Shown piece by piece: positions 1 through 6,983 of a stretch of DNA of 19,942 nt. The stretch spans positions 1-19,942 of the forward strand of contig JBDREF010000077.1 in assembly GCA_043820045.1 (NCBI GenBank), in the 5' to 3' direction. A program made the translations under genes and the position numbers. The DNA comes from JBDREF01 sp043820045 (GTDB lineage: Bacteria; Planctomycetota; Phycisphaerae; Sedimentisphaerales; Anaerobacaceae). Numbering within the stretch: position 1 is the stretch's first letter; each line of letters begins with the position of its first letter. The notes beneath the pieces were generated by a model. It worked only from the letters and a program-made list of their open reading frames with translations, was not told the origin of the DNA and made no database searches.

Positions 1-1
1 T

Positions 2-316
2 CGCGGCGGCATGATGGGCGGCGGCATGATGGGCGGACGGCGGGGTGGACCCCAGGACGGTCAGCCTGGTCAGCCTGGTGGCAGGCCTGGCGCCCCGGAC
101 AGGGAGCTGACGGCCGTAGACAAGGCTTCAGAGCAGTTACGCACCGCCCTTGAGAACACAGCGGCAACGCCGGAAGAAATCAAGAAGCAGCTCACGGCGC
201 TGCGCGGGGCTAAAGAGAAGACCAAACAAGAACTTGCTGCAGCTCAACAGGAATTGCGAAAAATAATCACTGTTCGACAGGAAGCCCAACTGGTGTTGAT
301 GGGCATGTTGGACTAA
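2..316 (+). CDS. Spy/CpxP-like small periplasmic protein, C-terminal part (5' end outside window)
   Basis: The reading frame is already open at the first bases (Arg-Gly-Gly before the first Met at 11), so this is the 3' end of a gene that begins upstream. The visible part starts with a Gly/Met/Arg-rich segment and a Pro/Gln/Gly linker. A mostly helical, charged region of about 70 residues follows and ends in RQEAQLVLMGMLD. A helical pair followed by a PRQEAVL-like C-terminus is typical of the small Spy/CpxP-like (LTxxQ-type) periplasmic proteins common in Planctomycetota and Verrucomicrobiota; this is family recall, not a computed match. The stop is 14 bp before gspE, so it may be co-transcribed with the secretion operon, but a direct role in secretion is not shown. 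Alternative: an unrelated coiled-coil hypothetical protein. Confidence 0.6.
   Translation, partial: RGGMMGGGMMGGRRGGPQDGQPGQPGGRPGAPDRELTAVDKASEQLRTALENTAATPEEIKKQLTALRGAKEKTKQELAAAQQELRKIITVRQEAQLVLMGMLD
5..34 (+). repeat. 15-bp perfect tandem repeat (2 copies) coding Gly-Gly-Met-Met-Gly
   Basis: GGCGGCATGATGGGC occurs twice back to back (5-19 and 20-34), in frame with the partial CDS. A second tandem repeat of 9 bp (CAGCCTGGT, 62-70 and 71-79) encodes the Gln-Pro-Gly linker. The array may extend past the left edge of the window. Confidence 0.85.
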
Positions 317-330
317 GACGGGAAGGCCCC

Positions 331-2046
331 ATGAATGCACTTGTGAACAGGATGGTCAAGCAGGGGCTGATCGATGAATCCGCGGCCCGGGGGATCAACG
401 GGTTGCTCGCCTCAGGTGAGCCTCCCACCCGGGCCTTTGCGGCTTGCGGTCTGGCCGAGGAAGCCCTGCTGGGCTTCTGGACGCGCGAGTTCGGCTACCC
501 CCATGTTGAACTTGAGCATCGCTCGTTCTCCCAGGAGTTTCTCTCCCGGTTCCCGGCTCGTATCCTTCTGGAAAAGCACGTGATACCGGTCGAAGGTGAC
601 GACGGCGAGGTGCTTGTCGTTACCAGCAATCCCTTCGATACATCGGCCGTCGACGAATTACGTCTGGCTACGGGGCGGGACTTTCGGGTGGCTTTGGCTC
701 CTCTGGCCGAAATCGATCGGTGCATCAAGAGGTACCTCGGCGTCGGAGCCGATACGGTCCAGTCGATGATATCCGAAGCGGGAGAAAACGGCCTTCAGGT
801 GATCGACACGGACGCGGACGACGATATGGACCTGACGGATGCCGCGGAAGGCGCATCCATCATTCGTTTCGTCAATCAGATCATCACCGAGGCCATCGAG
901 CTGCGGGCCACCGACGTGCATATCGAGCCTTTTGAGGATACGTTGCGCGTTCGATACCGCATCGACGGCGTGCTGCAGGAGGCCTCGGTGGCGCCGGAGA
1001 TCAAGCAGTTCCAGGCGGCCATAGTCTCGCGTCTTAAGATATTGAGCAAACTCGATATCGCCGAAAAGCGTGTACCCCAGGACGGACGCATCAAGATTCG
1101 CATCGCCGACCATGAGCTTGACGTTCGTGTCTCGGTGATCCCGATGCTGTACGGCGAGGCGGTTGTGCTGCGATTGCTCGACCGCTCGAGCGTGCTGCTG
1201 GGACTGGACAAGCTCGGCATGTCCGGCCGCGACATGAGGACGACCAAGATGATTCTTGAACGACCGCACGGGATTATCCTGGTGACAGGGCCCACCGGCA
1301 GCGGAAAGACGACCACGCTGTACGCCGGCTTATCGTGCATCAACGATATCCAGCGCAAGATCATCACCATCGAGGACCCCATCGAGTATCAACTGCACGG
1401 GATCAATCAGATACAGATTTCTCGCAAGGCCGGCTTGACCTTTGCCACCGGACTCAGGTCGATTCTGCGTCACGACCCGGATGTCGTTCTCGTTGGTGAG
1501 ATTCGAGACGTCGAGACGGCGGAGATAGCGATTCAGGCGTCCTTGACCGGGCATTTGGTGTTTTCAACCTTGCATACGAACGACGCCCCCACGGCATTGA
1601 CACGACTGGTGGATATGGGGATCGAGCCGTACCTGGTGGCTTCTTCCCTGGAAGCGGTGGTTGCCCAGCGTCTTGTGCGTGTAATCTGCACGGAATGCAA
1701 AGAAGAGCTGCCGGCGCACGACGTCCAGCCGCTGAGACGGCGGTTCGGGGACAAACTGCCCGATACGCTTTACAAAGGCAGGGGCTGCCGGCGCTGCCAG
1801 GGTACTGGGTATCGAGGCCGTATCGGAATATTTGAAATGATGGTTGTAACAGACGAGGTTCGCTCGCTCATTCTCGAGAATGCTTCTCCTCGTGACCTGC
1901 GCCGGGCTTCCGCCAAACAGGGCATGACAAGCCTCCGCGACGACGGATTCCGGCACCTTGCCGAAGGTCGAACCACGGTCGAAGAAGTCCTCAGAGTGAC
2001 CAAAGATGACACGTTCGAGCAGAGCAATTTTGGCCAGCTCGCATAG
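331..2046 (+). CDS. gspE: Type II secretion ATPase GspE
   Basis: Cytoplasmic hexameric ATPase that powers pseudopilus assembly in the type II secretion system. The 571-residue protein has an N-terminal T2SSE_N/MshEN-type domain (about 30-140), then the ATPase core. Visible motifs are Walker A GPTGSGKT (320-327), an Asp box with VRYRIDGVLQE before it, Walker B DPDVVLVGEIRD (382-393) and the His box STLHTND (412-418). A zinc tetracysteine motif CTEC...CRRC (C453, C456, C486, C489) follows, typical of GspE. Length is normal for the family. The ATG has GGAAGG four bases upstream. It is the first clear gene of the operon and lies 18 bp before gspF. PilB of type IV pili is similar, but the gspG-K neighbours decide for T2SS. 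Confidence 0.96.
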   Translation: MNALVNRMVKQGLIDESAARGINGLLASGEPPTRAFAACGLAEEALLGFWTREFGYPHVELEHRSFSQEFLSRFPARILLEKHVIPVEGDDGEVLVVTSNPFDTSAVDELRLATGRDFRVALAPLAEIDRCIKRYLGVGADTVQSMISEAGENGLQVIDTDADDDMDLTDAAEGASIIRFVNQIITEAIELRATDVHIEPFEDTLRVRYRIDGVLQEASVAPEIKQFQAAIVSRLKILSKLDIAEKRVPQDGRIKIRIADHELDVRVSVIPMLYGEAVVLRLLDRSSVLLGLDKLGMSGRDMRTTKMILERPHGIILVTGPTGSGKTTTLYAGLSCINDIQRKIITIEDPIEYQLHGINQIQISRKAGLTFATGLRSILRHDPDVVLVGEIRDVETAEIAIQASLTGHLVFSTLHTNDAPTALTRLVDMGIEPYLVASSLEAVVAQRLVRVICTECKEELPAHDVQPLRRRFGDKLPDTLYKGRGCRRCQGTGYRGRIGIFEMMVVTDEVRSLILENASPRDLRRASAKQGMTSLRDDGFRHLAEGRTTVEEVLRVTKDDTFEQSNFGQLA

Positions 2047-2064
2047 GGGCGGCAGGAAAGCACG

Positions 2065-3285
2065 ATGGCAACATTTGTTTACAAGGCGATAGATTTGAAC
2101 GGACGACAGGTGACCGACAGGCTTGTTGCGACCGACAGATCCGCAGCCATCGAGCAGCTCTGCGGCAGGGACCTCAATCCCATTTCCGTCGACAAAACAG
2201 AAGAAGGATCCCGGCACGCCGGGGAGGGTCTGCTTGCTCGCATAGGCGGCGTCTCCAGGCGGGAAGTTGATGCCTTCACCCGCCAGTTGGCGAGTCTGTT
2301 GGCCGCCGGTGTGCCGATTAGCCGGGCGCTGGGAATCCTCAGTCGCGAAGCGTCTCGAATTGCGTCCAGGAAGCTGTGGGCGACGGTGCATGACCAGGTC
2401 TCCGGCGGAATGGCGCTGGCCGACGTGCTGAGTCTGCATCCGCGGGCCTTTTCTGCTGTCTACGTGGCCATGGTTCGGGCCGGCGAGACCGGTGGATTTC
2501 TCGAGCTGGTACTCGAACAGATCGCAACGTTCAGGTCGAGAGAAGACGAACTCAAAGGCCGGGTAAAGGCAGCTTTGGTCTATCCGATTATTCTGGCCGT
2601 ACTTGCTACCGGCATTCTGGTGTTTCTGCTGACATACTTCATCCCGCGTTTCTCGGTTATGTTTGCCGAGTTCGGGGGTTCGCTGCCGCTTCTGACGCGG
2701 TACATCGTTGCCGTCAGTGGGATGCTCTTGAAGTATTGGCTGGTTCTTGTTCTTGGACTTGCCGTGGCGGTTTTTGCCGTTCAGCGCATGCTTACCGACA
2801 AGGAAGGCCGCCGCACGATGGAGGGGCTGCTGCTTCGCGTGCCTCTGTTCGGCGGGGGCATGGCGCGATTTGCATTGGTGCGCTTCTGCCGTATGCTGGG
2901 CACCCTTGTAGGTGCGGGTGTCCCGTTGATCAATGCGTTGCGGGTGGCCAAGGAGGCGATCGGCAATCAAGTCCTTGCCGATACTGTCACCAGCGCCATC
3001 GATAGTGTCCGAAAAGGAAACCCCCTGGCCCGCAGCCTGGAGCCGTGTCGCTTGCTCTTTCCCGCCTCGGTGATCGAGATGATCTCCGTAGCGGAAGAAA
3101 GCGGGCGGCTTGACCAGGAGCTGATCCGCCTGGCAGGGGCCTATGAGGCCGAACTCGATCGTCATCTAAAGATGATGGTCGCGCTGATCGAGCCGGCGAT
3201 GCTTTTCCTTATGGCGGTCGTGGTTGGTACGGTCGTTATCGGCATGCTCCTGCCCATATTTAGTCTGCAGGAACTGATCCGCTGA
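2065..3285 (+). CDS. gspF: Type II secretion inner-membrane platform protein GspF
   Basis: Polytopic inner-membrane protein that forms the core of the assembly platform and contacts GspE and GspL. The 406 residues hold the expected duplicated T2SSF domain (about 68-194 and 270-396). Both copies show the family pattern: TRQLASLLAAGVPISRAL (72-89) and RMLGTLVGAGVPLINAL (276-292), with AGETGG and AEESGR at equivalent positions. Hydrophobic segments lie near 169-192, 215-240 and 372-398, matching the three-helix topology. The start ATG has AGGAAAG four bases upstream. It follows gspE by 18 bp and is separated from gspG by 85 bp, the widest gap in the operon. Confidence 0.96.
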   Translation: MATFVYKAIDLNGRQVTDRLVATDRSAAIEQLCGRDLNPISVDKTEEGSRHAGEGLLARIGGVSRREVDAFTRQLASLLAAGVPISRALGILSREASRIASRKLWATVHDQVSGGMALADVLSLHPRAFSAVYVAMVRAGETGGFLELVLEQIATFRSREDELKGRVKAALVYPIILAVLATGILVFLLTYFIPRFSVMFAEFGGSLPLLTRYIVAVSGMLLKYWLVLVLGLAVAVFAVQRMLTDKEGRRTMEGLLLRVPLFGGGMARFALVRFCRMLGTLVGAGVPLINALRVAKEAIGNQVLADTVTSAIDSVRKGNPLARSLEPCRLLFPASVIEMISVAEESGRLDQELIRLAGAYEAELDRHLKMMVALIEPAMLFLMAVVVGTVVIGMLLPIFSLQELIR

Positions 3286-3370
3286 TATAAGTGTGACAGT
3301 CGATTCGGCGTTTCTCATATTGTGCGTGAAGATAATGAGTTAATCGGGAATTCTTAAATTGGGAAGTAAC

Positions 3371-3838
3371 ATGAAATCAGTAATAAACAACAAGCGAATG
3401 TGCCGCCGGCAACATGGTCAAGGCGTTTCCGGCTTCACGCTGATAGAACTGATGTTGGTGATGGTCATTTTGGCGACGATGGCAGCCATTGTGCTGCCGA
3501 AGTTCACTGGGCGTGCCAAGCAGGCCAAGATTACGGCGGCCAAGACCCAGATCGCCCAGTTCGAGGTGGCCCTTGACGCATTCGAGATCGACATCGGTCG
3601 TTACCCTACGACTCCCGAGGGTCTTCGTGCCCTTGTGGAGAAACCGGCTACCGACTCCGACGGCTGGCTCCAGCCGTACATCAAGCGCGACGTACCCAAA
3701 GACCCGTGGGACAGCGAGTATGTGTACAGATATCCGGGCCAGTATAATCAAGACGGCTACGACCTCTATTCTACGGGGCCGGATCGCAAGCTGGGCGGAG
3801 ATGACGACATTACAAATTGGTCCGAAGAAAGACGTTAA
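3371..3838 (+). CDS. gspG: Type II secretion major pseudopilin GspG
   Basis: Main subunit of the periplasmic pseudopilus that pushes substrates through GspD. The 155-residue protein has a 21-residue leader ending in Gly, a prepilin peptidase site G21/F22 followed by FTLIE (Glu at +5), a hydrophobic helix, and GspG signatures YPTTPEGL (78-85) and a C-terminal DLYSTGPDRKLGGDDD (131-146) that matches the calcium-binding loop. ATG 3371 was chosen over an in-frame TTG at 3359 because GGGAAG sits four bases before the ATG. The preceding 85-bp gap is AT-rich with weak nested inverted repeats (CGATT 3301-3305 with AATCG 3342-3346; CTCAT 3314-3318 with ATGAG 3335-3339). It could hold a secondary promoter or processing site that raises GspG relative to GspE/F; no clear promoter is visible. 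Confidence 0.95.
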   Translation: MKSVINNKRMCRRQHGQGVSGFTLIELMLVMVILATMAAIVLPKFTGRAKQAKITAAKTQIAQFEVALDAFEIDIGRYPTTPEGLRALVEKPATDSDGWLQPYIKRDVPKDPWDSEYVYRYPGQYNQDGYDLYSTGPDRKLGGDDDITNWSEERR

Positions 3839-3879
3839 CCCTGTGTGAAATAGCGGCAGGGCGACCGGAAGAGTCAGGT

Positions 3880-4425
3880 ATGAACAAGTACAGCGATACA
3901 TATAAGATGCGCCATGACAGAAGCGACGGCTTCACATTGCTGGAGCTTATCGTAGTGATGGTCATTCTCTCGACTGTGCTGGCGATGGCCGCGCCGTCTC
4001 TGCGGGGTTTCTTCGGCTCGCGGCAGACCCACGATACAGCGGCTCAGATTCTCGCCTTGACCCAGTTTGCCCGTTCCCAGGCGATTAGCGAAGGGGTTGT
4101 GTATCGGCTCAACTTCGATACCCAGCAGCGCACTTACTGGCTGACGGCGCAGCAGTCGGGGACATTCGAGATACCGAAGACTGAGTTCGGGCAGATTTTC
4201 ACCTTGCCGAAGGACATGGTTATGGAGTTGGAAGACATTGACGAGGACGACAAGGAGATGTTTCTCGCTTTCACACCACAGGGAACCGTTACCGCGGGGA
4301 CAATAAGGCTAATCGACCGGCGAGGACGGGCCCTGGAGGTAACCTGTCCGACCGTGACGGAATCATTCTCAATCGTGGAACTTAAACAGACCAATGGAAA
4401 ATATGCGTCGAGACAAAATGGTTAA
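3880..4425 (+). CDS. gspH: Type II secretion minor pseudopilin GspH
   Basis: Minor pseudopilin of the pseudopilus tip or shaft, GspH/FimT type. The 181-residue protein has a 17-residue leader and a class III cleavage site G17/F18 with FTLLE (Glu +5), then a hydrophobic helix. A FimT/GspH-like globular domain follows, with the helix AAQILALTQFARSQAISEG and a later beta-rich part (FTPQGTVTAGTIRLIDRRGRALEV). A longer frame opens at TTG 3817 inside gspG, but ATG 3880 is preferred: GGAAGAG lies six bases upstream and the leader length becomes normal. The 3' end overlaps the proposed gspI start, consistent with translational coupling. Confidence 0.88.
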   Translation: MNKYSDTYKMRHDRSDGFTLLELIVVMVILSTVLAMAAPSLRGFFGSRQTHDTAAQILALTQFARSQAISEGVVYRLNFDTQQRTYWLTAQQSGTFEIPKTEFGQIFTLPKDMVMELEDIDEDDKEMFLAFTPQGTVTAGTIRLIDRRGRALEVTCPTVTESFSIVELKQTNGKYASRQNG

Positions 4426-4885
4426 TCGGCCGGTGTGTGGCAGCCTCATCCCGATTTCGTTTATCGGGATGGGGATGGTCAACCGTGGCGAAACCATCCC
4501 CAAGCTGCGCTTGAGGCTGCCACCCAACGGTGGTTTCACTTTCATCGAGCTGCTCGCCACGGTGATGCTTATCGCCATTATTATGCCCCCGGCGATGCAC
4601 TGTATCGCACTGTGCACCAGGCTGGGCGGGCAGTCAAGAAAACAGATCGAAGCGGCGTCGCTTGCCAGAGCCAAATTGACCGAGTTGACTGTGTCGAATG
4701 ATTGGCAGACCAGCCAGAAGAGAGGCGAATTCGGGTCGGATTGGCCCGGCTATCGCTGGACCGCGGAGGTATCCAACTGGACCGATTCGACACTTAGCCA
4801 ATTGGATTTGACCGTATTGTGGCAGTCTCAGGGCCGGGAACGTTCGGTTACACTCAGTACGCTGGTCAACCCGGAGGGTGATTGA
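4418..4885 (+). CDS. gspI: Type II secretion minor pseudopilin GspI, leader enlarged by a palindromic element
   Basis: Minor pseudopilin that nucleates the tip complex with GspJ and GspK. The core is clear: G39/F40 cleavage site with FTFIE (Glu +5), a hydrophobic helix, KQIEAASLARAKLTEL, and a C-terminal T2SSI-type strand set (WTAEVSNW, LDLTVLWQ, RSVTLSTLV). The oddity is the leader. It is 39 residues from ATG 4418, or 47 from ATG 4394, where about 6-25 is usual, and most of it is encoded by a highly palindromic stretch (4434-4526). The start is uncertain: neither 4394 nor 4418 has a good ribosome site, and internal ATGs at 4469 and 4475 would give leaders of about 22 and 20 residues. ATG 4418 overlaps the gspH stop by 8 bases, so coupling is likely. 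Confidence 0.85.
   Translation: MVNRPVCGSLIPISFIGMGMVNRGETIPKLRLRLPPNGGFTFIELLATVMLIAIIMPPAMHCIALCTRLGGQSRKQIEAASLARAKLTELTVSNDWQTSQKRGEFGSDWPGYRWTAEVSNWTDSTLSQLDLTVLWQSQGRERSVTLSTLVNPEGD
4434..4526 (+). repeat. Y-shaped palindromic element inside the gspI leader
   Basis: Three sets of perfect inverted repeats are nested. The outer stem GTGGCAGCCTCA (4437-4448) pairs with TGAGGCTGCCAC (4512-4523), 12 of 12, and extends by two more pairs after one mismatch to 4434/4526. Inside are hairpin A, CATCCCGAT (4447-4455) with ATCGGGATG (4463-4471) and a 7-base loop, and hairpin B, TGGGGATGGT (4470-4479) with ACCATCCCCA (4493-4502) and a 13-base loop. Together they form a three-way junction or cruciform. 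The outer span is 87 bp, 29 whole codons, and keeps the frame open. A small hairpin CCACC/GGTGG (4520-4524/4529-4533) abuts it. Only one copy is in the window, so mobility is inferred. Confidence 0.85.
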
Positions 4886-4886
4886 C

Positions 4887-5600
4887 ATGGCCAACGTATC
4901 GAGACAATACAGGGCGTTTACACTGCTTGAATTGCTGGTAGCCATGTCGCTGATGGTGGTGACCGCTGCGTGTTTGTACACGGCCTTGTACACGGGTTTC
5001 AAGGCTCGCCGCAGCGCGTTGTCAGCGGTGGAACCGACCGCTTTGGCAATCAATGCAGTTGAGCTTCTCAAGCAGGATATTTACGGGGTACTGCCCCCCG
5101 GGGGCGTCTTGGCCGGCGCCTTTCTCGGTACCGATTCGACGGGTGTCAAGGGGGTGGATGCGGACAGCCTTGAATTCTATACCACCCAGGTATATGCGGA
5201 CAACGATCATCCCGTCGGGGGCCTGGGCAAGATCGAGCTGGTTCTCGAAGAAGATACGGACGAAGACCGGACGAACTACCGGCTTATGCGTCGGGTGACA
5301 ACGAATTTGCTGTCTCCACGGGCGGTGGACCCGGAAGAACAGGTTCTATGTCGCAATGTCACGTCATTGAACCTGCGATACTTCGATGGGGAAAGCTGGC
5401 TCGATGAGTGGGATTCGACCGCCGACGCCAACAGTCTTCCGCTGGCGGTGGAGATCGAGATTCAGATAGCAGGCAGCCCCACAAACGGAGCCGGCAAGTC
5501 CCAGGAACGCCGGCTTGTTCAGAGTTTTGCGATACCTTGCGGCGGCGCTGCGGCGACTGAAGAGCAAGACAGCGCAGGATCGGGGCAGGGTGGAGTGTGA
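4887..5600 (+). CDS. gspJ: Type II secretion minor pseudopilin GspJ
   Basis: Minor pseudopilin, partner of GspI and GspK in the pseudopilus tip. The 237-residue protein has a short 10-residue leader, then FTLLELLVAMSLM with Glu at +5. The residue before the cut is Ala (A10/F11), not the usual Gly; prepilin peptidases tolerate Ala, but it is uncommon. The rest fits GspJ: an Ala-rich helix, a long loop, VLCRNVTSLNLRYFDGESW near 150-170, then strands with the WDS and LPLAVEIEIQ patterns. ATG 4887 is chosen because GGAGGG (4873-4878) lies 8 bases upstream; the in-frame GTG at 4878 would overlap that site. The start follows the gspI stop by one base, and the stop overlaps the gspK start (GTGA). 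Confidence 0.92.
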   Translation: MANVSRQYRAFTLLELLVAMSLMVVTAACLYTALYTGFKARRSALSAVEPTALAINAVELLKQDIYGVLPPGGVLAGAFLGTDSTGVKGVDADSLEFYTTQVYADNDHPVGGLGKIELVLEEDTDEDRTNYRLMRRVTTNLLSPRAVDPEEQVLCRNVTSLNLRYFDGESWLDEWDSTADANSLPLAVEIEIQIAGSPTNGAGKSQERRLVQSFAIPCGGAAATEEQDSAGSGQGGV

Positions 5601-6976
5601 TCGACACAATGGAAACGCGCATGGCAAGACAATTCGAGCGACCTATGGGGCCCAGCGGCACTGTCCTGATCGTTACGATCTGGGTAGTCCTTGTCCTGGC
5701 GGGCCTGGCACTTGTCTTTGCCCGTTCCATGCGGGTGGCTGCGATTGTAGCGGCTAACCATGTGGCTTCCCTCGAAGCCGAGTGCATTGCGACCGGCGTC
5801 TCGGAACACATCATGGCGAAGTTGACCGCCGGAGCCGAGGAGCAGACCACCGATCTGATGGATAGTGAGCCGTACGAGGCGATCCAGATCGGGCAAGGCT
5901 ATTTCTGGGTGCTGCGTTCGAACCTGGAAGATGACGATAAATTCGATTATGGCCTGACGGACGAGGCCGGCAAGATCAATCTCAACTCGGCTTCGCTGGA
6001 GATGTTATTGAGGCTGCCCGGCATGACGGCCGAATTGGCCGCCTCCATCATTGACTGGCGGGATGAGGACAGCGAAATTTCCGCCGGTGGCGCCGAGAGC
6101 GAGTACTATCTCCTGCAGGCCGAACCCTATAACTGCAAGGACGCGCCCTTCGAGACTGTTGACGAGATCCTGCTGGTAAAGGGTGCTTCGGAGGAATTGC
6201 TTTACGGCGAAGATACCAATCTGAACGGCGTCCTGGACGATCAAGAAAATGACGGAGACCTCAGTGAGCCGTCGGACAACCGGAACGGCCGTCTGGACAC
6301 CGGTTTCTATGACTATGTCACCGTTTACAGCGTCGAGTCCAACCTGGATAGTGAAGGCAACACCCGGATCAACATCAATGATGCCGGAGCCAGGGGTGAT
6401 ATTCAAAGTGCGTTGCAGGAAGTTTTGAAGGAGGAGCGGGCCCTGGAGATTATGAATCTCATTCCCACGAGGCCGTCCTTTGCCAACGTTTTGGATTTCT
6501 ACTTCGTAACTGGCCTGAAGTACGAGGAGTTCTTGCAGGTCGCCGACCGGCTCACGACGAGCGGCGACCAGACCCTGCCGGGACTGGTCAACGTCAACAC
6601 CGCGTCGAAAGAAGTGCTGCTGTGCCTGCCCGGGTTAGAGGAGAACGACGCCGATGCACTGCTGTCTTACCGCGACGGCAATGAGGATCTTAGCAGTATT
6701 GCATGGGTGACAAAGGCTCTGGACCGGGAGAAAGCCACGGCTGTCGGCAGTTACATTACGGTTCGCTCATTTCAGTATTCGGCTGACATTGTCTGTCTGT
6801 CCGGTAACGGGCGGGCATACAAGCGATACAAAGCGGTCTTTGACACTGAGAACGGGGCGCCTCGAATTGTGTACTGGAAGTCTTTGACCCATTCGGGCTG
6901 GCCCCTGAATCGGGAGATTGTTGCCACATTGCGAGAAGGTAAACCTCTTACGAATGCGATTTTGAGCATGAATTAA
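5597..6976 (+). CDS. gspK: Type II secretion minor pseudopilin GspK
   Basis: Large minor pseudopilin that caps the pseudopilus tip. The 459 residues begin with a prepilin-like segment (about 21-45: G21/TVLIVTIW then a long hydrophobic helix) without Glu at +5, as is normal for GspK. Two helix-hairpin-helix-like T2SSK segments follow: INLNSASLEMLLRLPGM (127-143) and LVNVNTASKEVLLCLPGL (330-347). Between them lies an acidic insert with a near-perfect EF-hand loop DTNLNGVLDDQE (206-217, ligands at 1, 3, 5, 9, 12) and a second Asn/Asp-rich stretch. GTG 5597 is preferred because it overlaps the gspJ stop in a GTGA junction with AGGG 6 bases upstream; ATG 5609 and 5621 are alternatives that leave the mature protein unchanged. 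Confidence 0.93.
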   Translation: MIDTMETRMARQFERPMGPSGTVLIVTIWVVLVLAGLALVFARSMRVAAIVAANHVASLEAECIATGVSEHIMAKLTAGAEEQTTDLMDSEPYEAIQIGQGYFWVLRSNLEDDDKFDYGLTDEAGKINLNSASLEMLLRLPGMTAELAASIIDWRDEDSEISAGGAESEYYLLQAEPYNCKDAPFETVDEILLVKGASEELLYGEDTNLNGVLDDQENDGDLSEPSDNRNGRLDTGFYDYVTVYSVESNLDSEGNTRININDAGARGDIQSALQEVLKEERALEIMNLIPTRPSFANVLDFYFVTGLKYEEFLQVADRLTTSGDQTLPGLVNVNTASKEVLLCLPGLEENDADALLSYRDGNEDLSSIAWVTKALDREKATAVGSYITVRSFQYSADIVCLSGNGRAYKRYKAVFDTENGAPRIVYWKSLTHSGWPLNREIVATLREGKPLTNAILSMN

Positions 6977-6983
6977 TCGGACG

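Noticed and set aside
1564..3165. 533-codon open frame on the minus strand across gspE/gspF
   Set aside because: Antisense shadow of two certain genes; the protein is low-complexity in character (His/Gln/Arg rich) with no recognisable domain.
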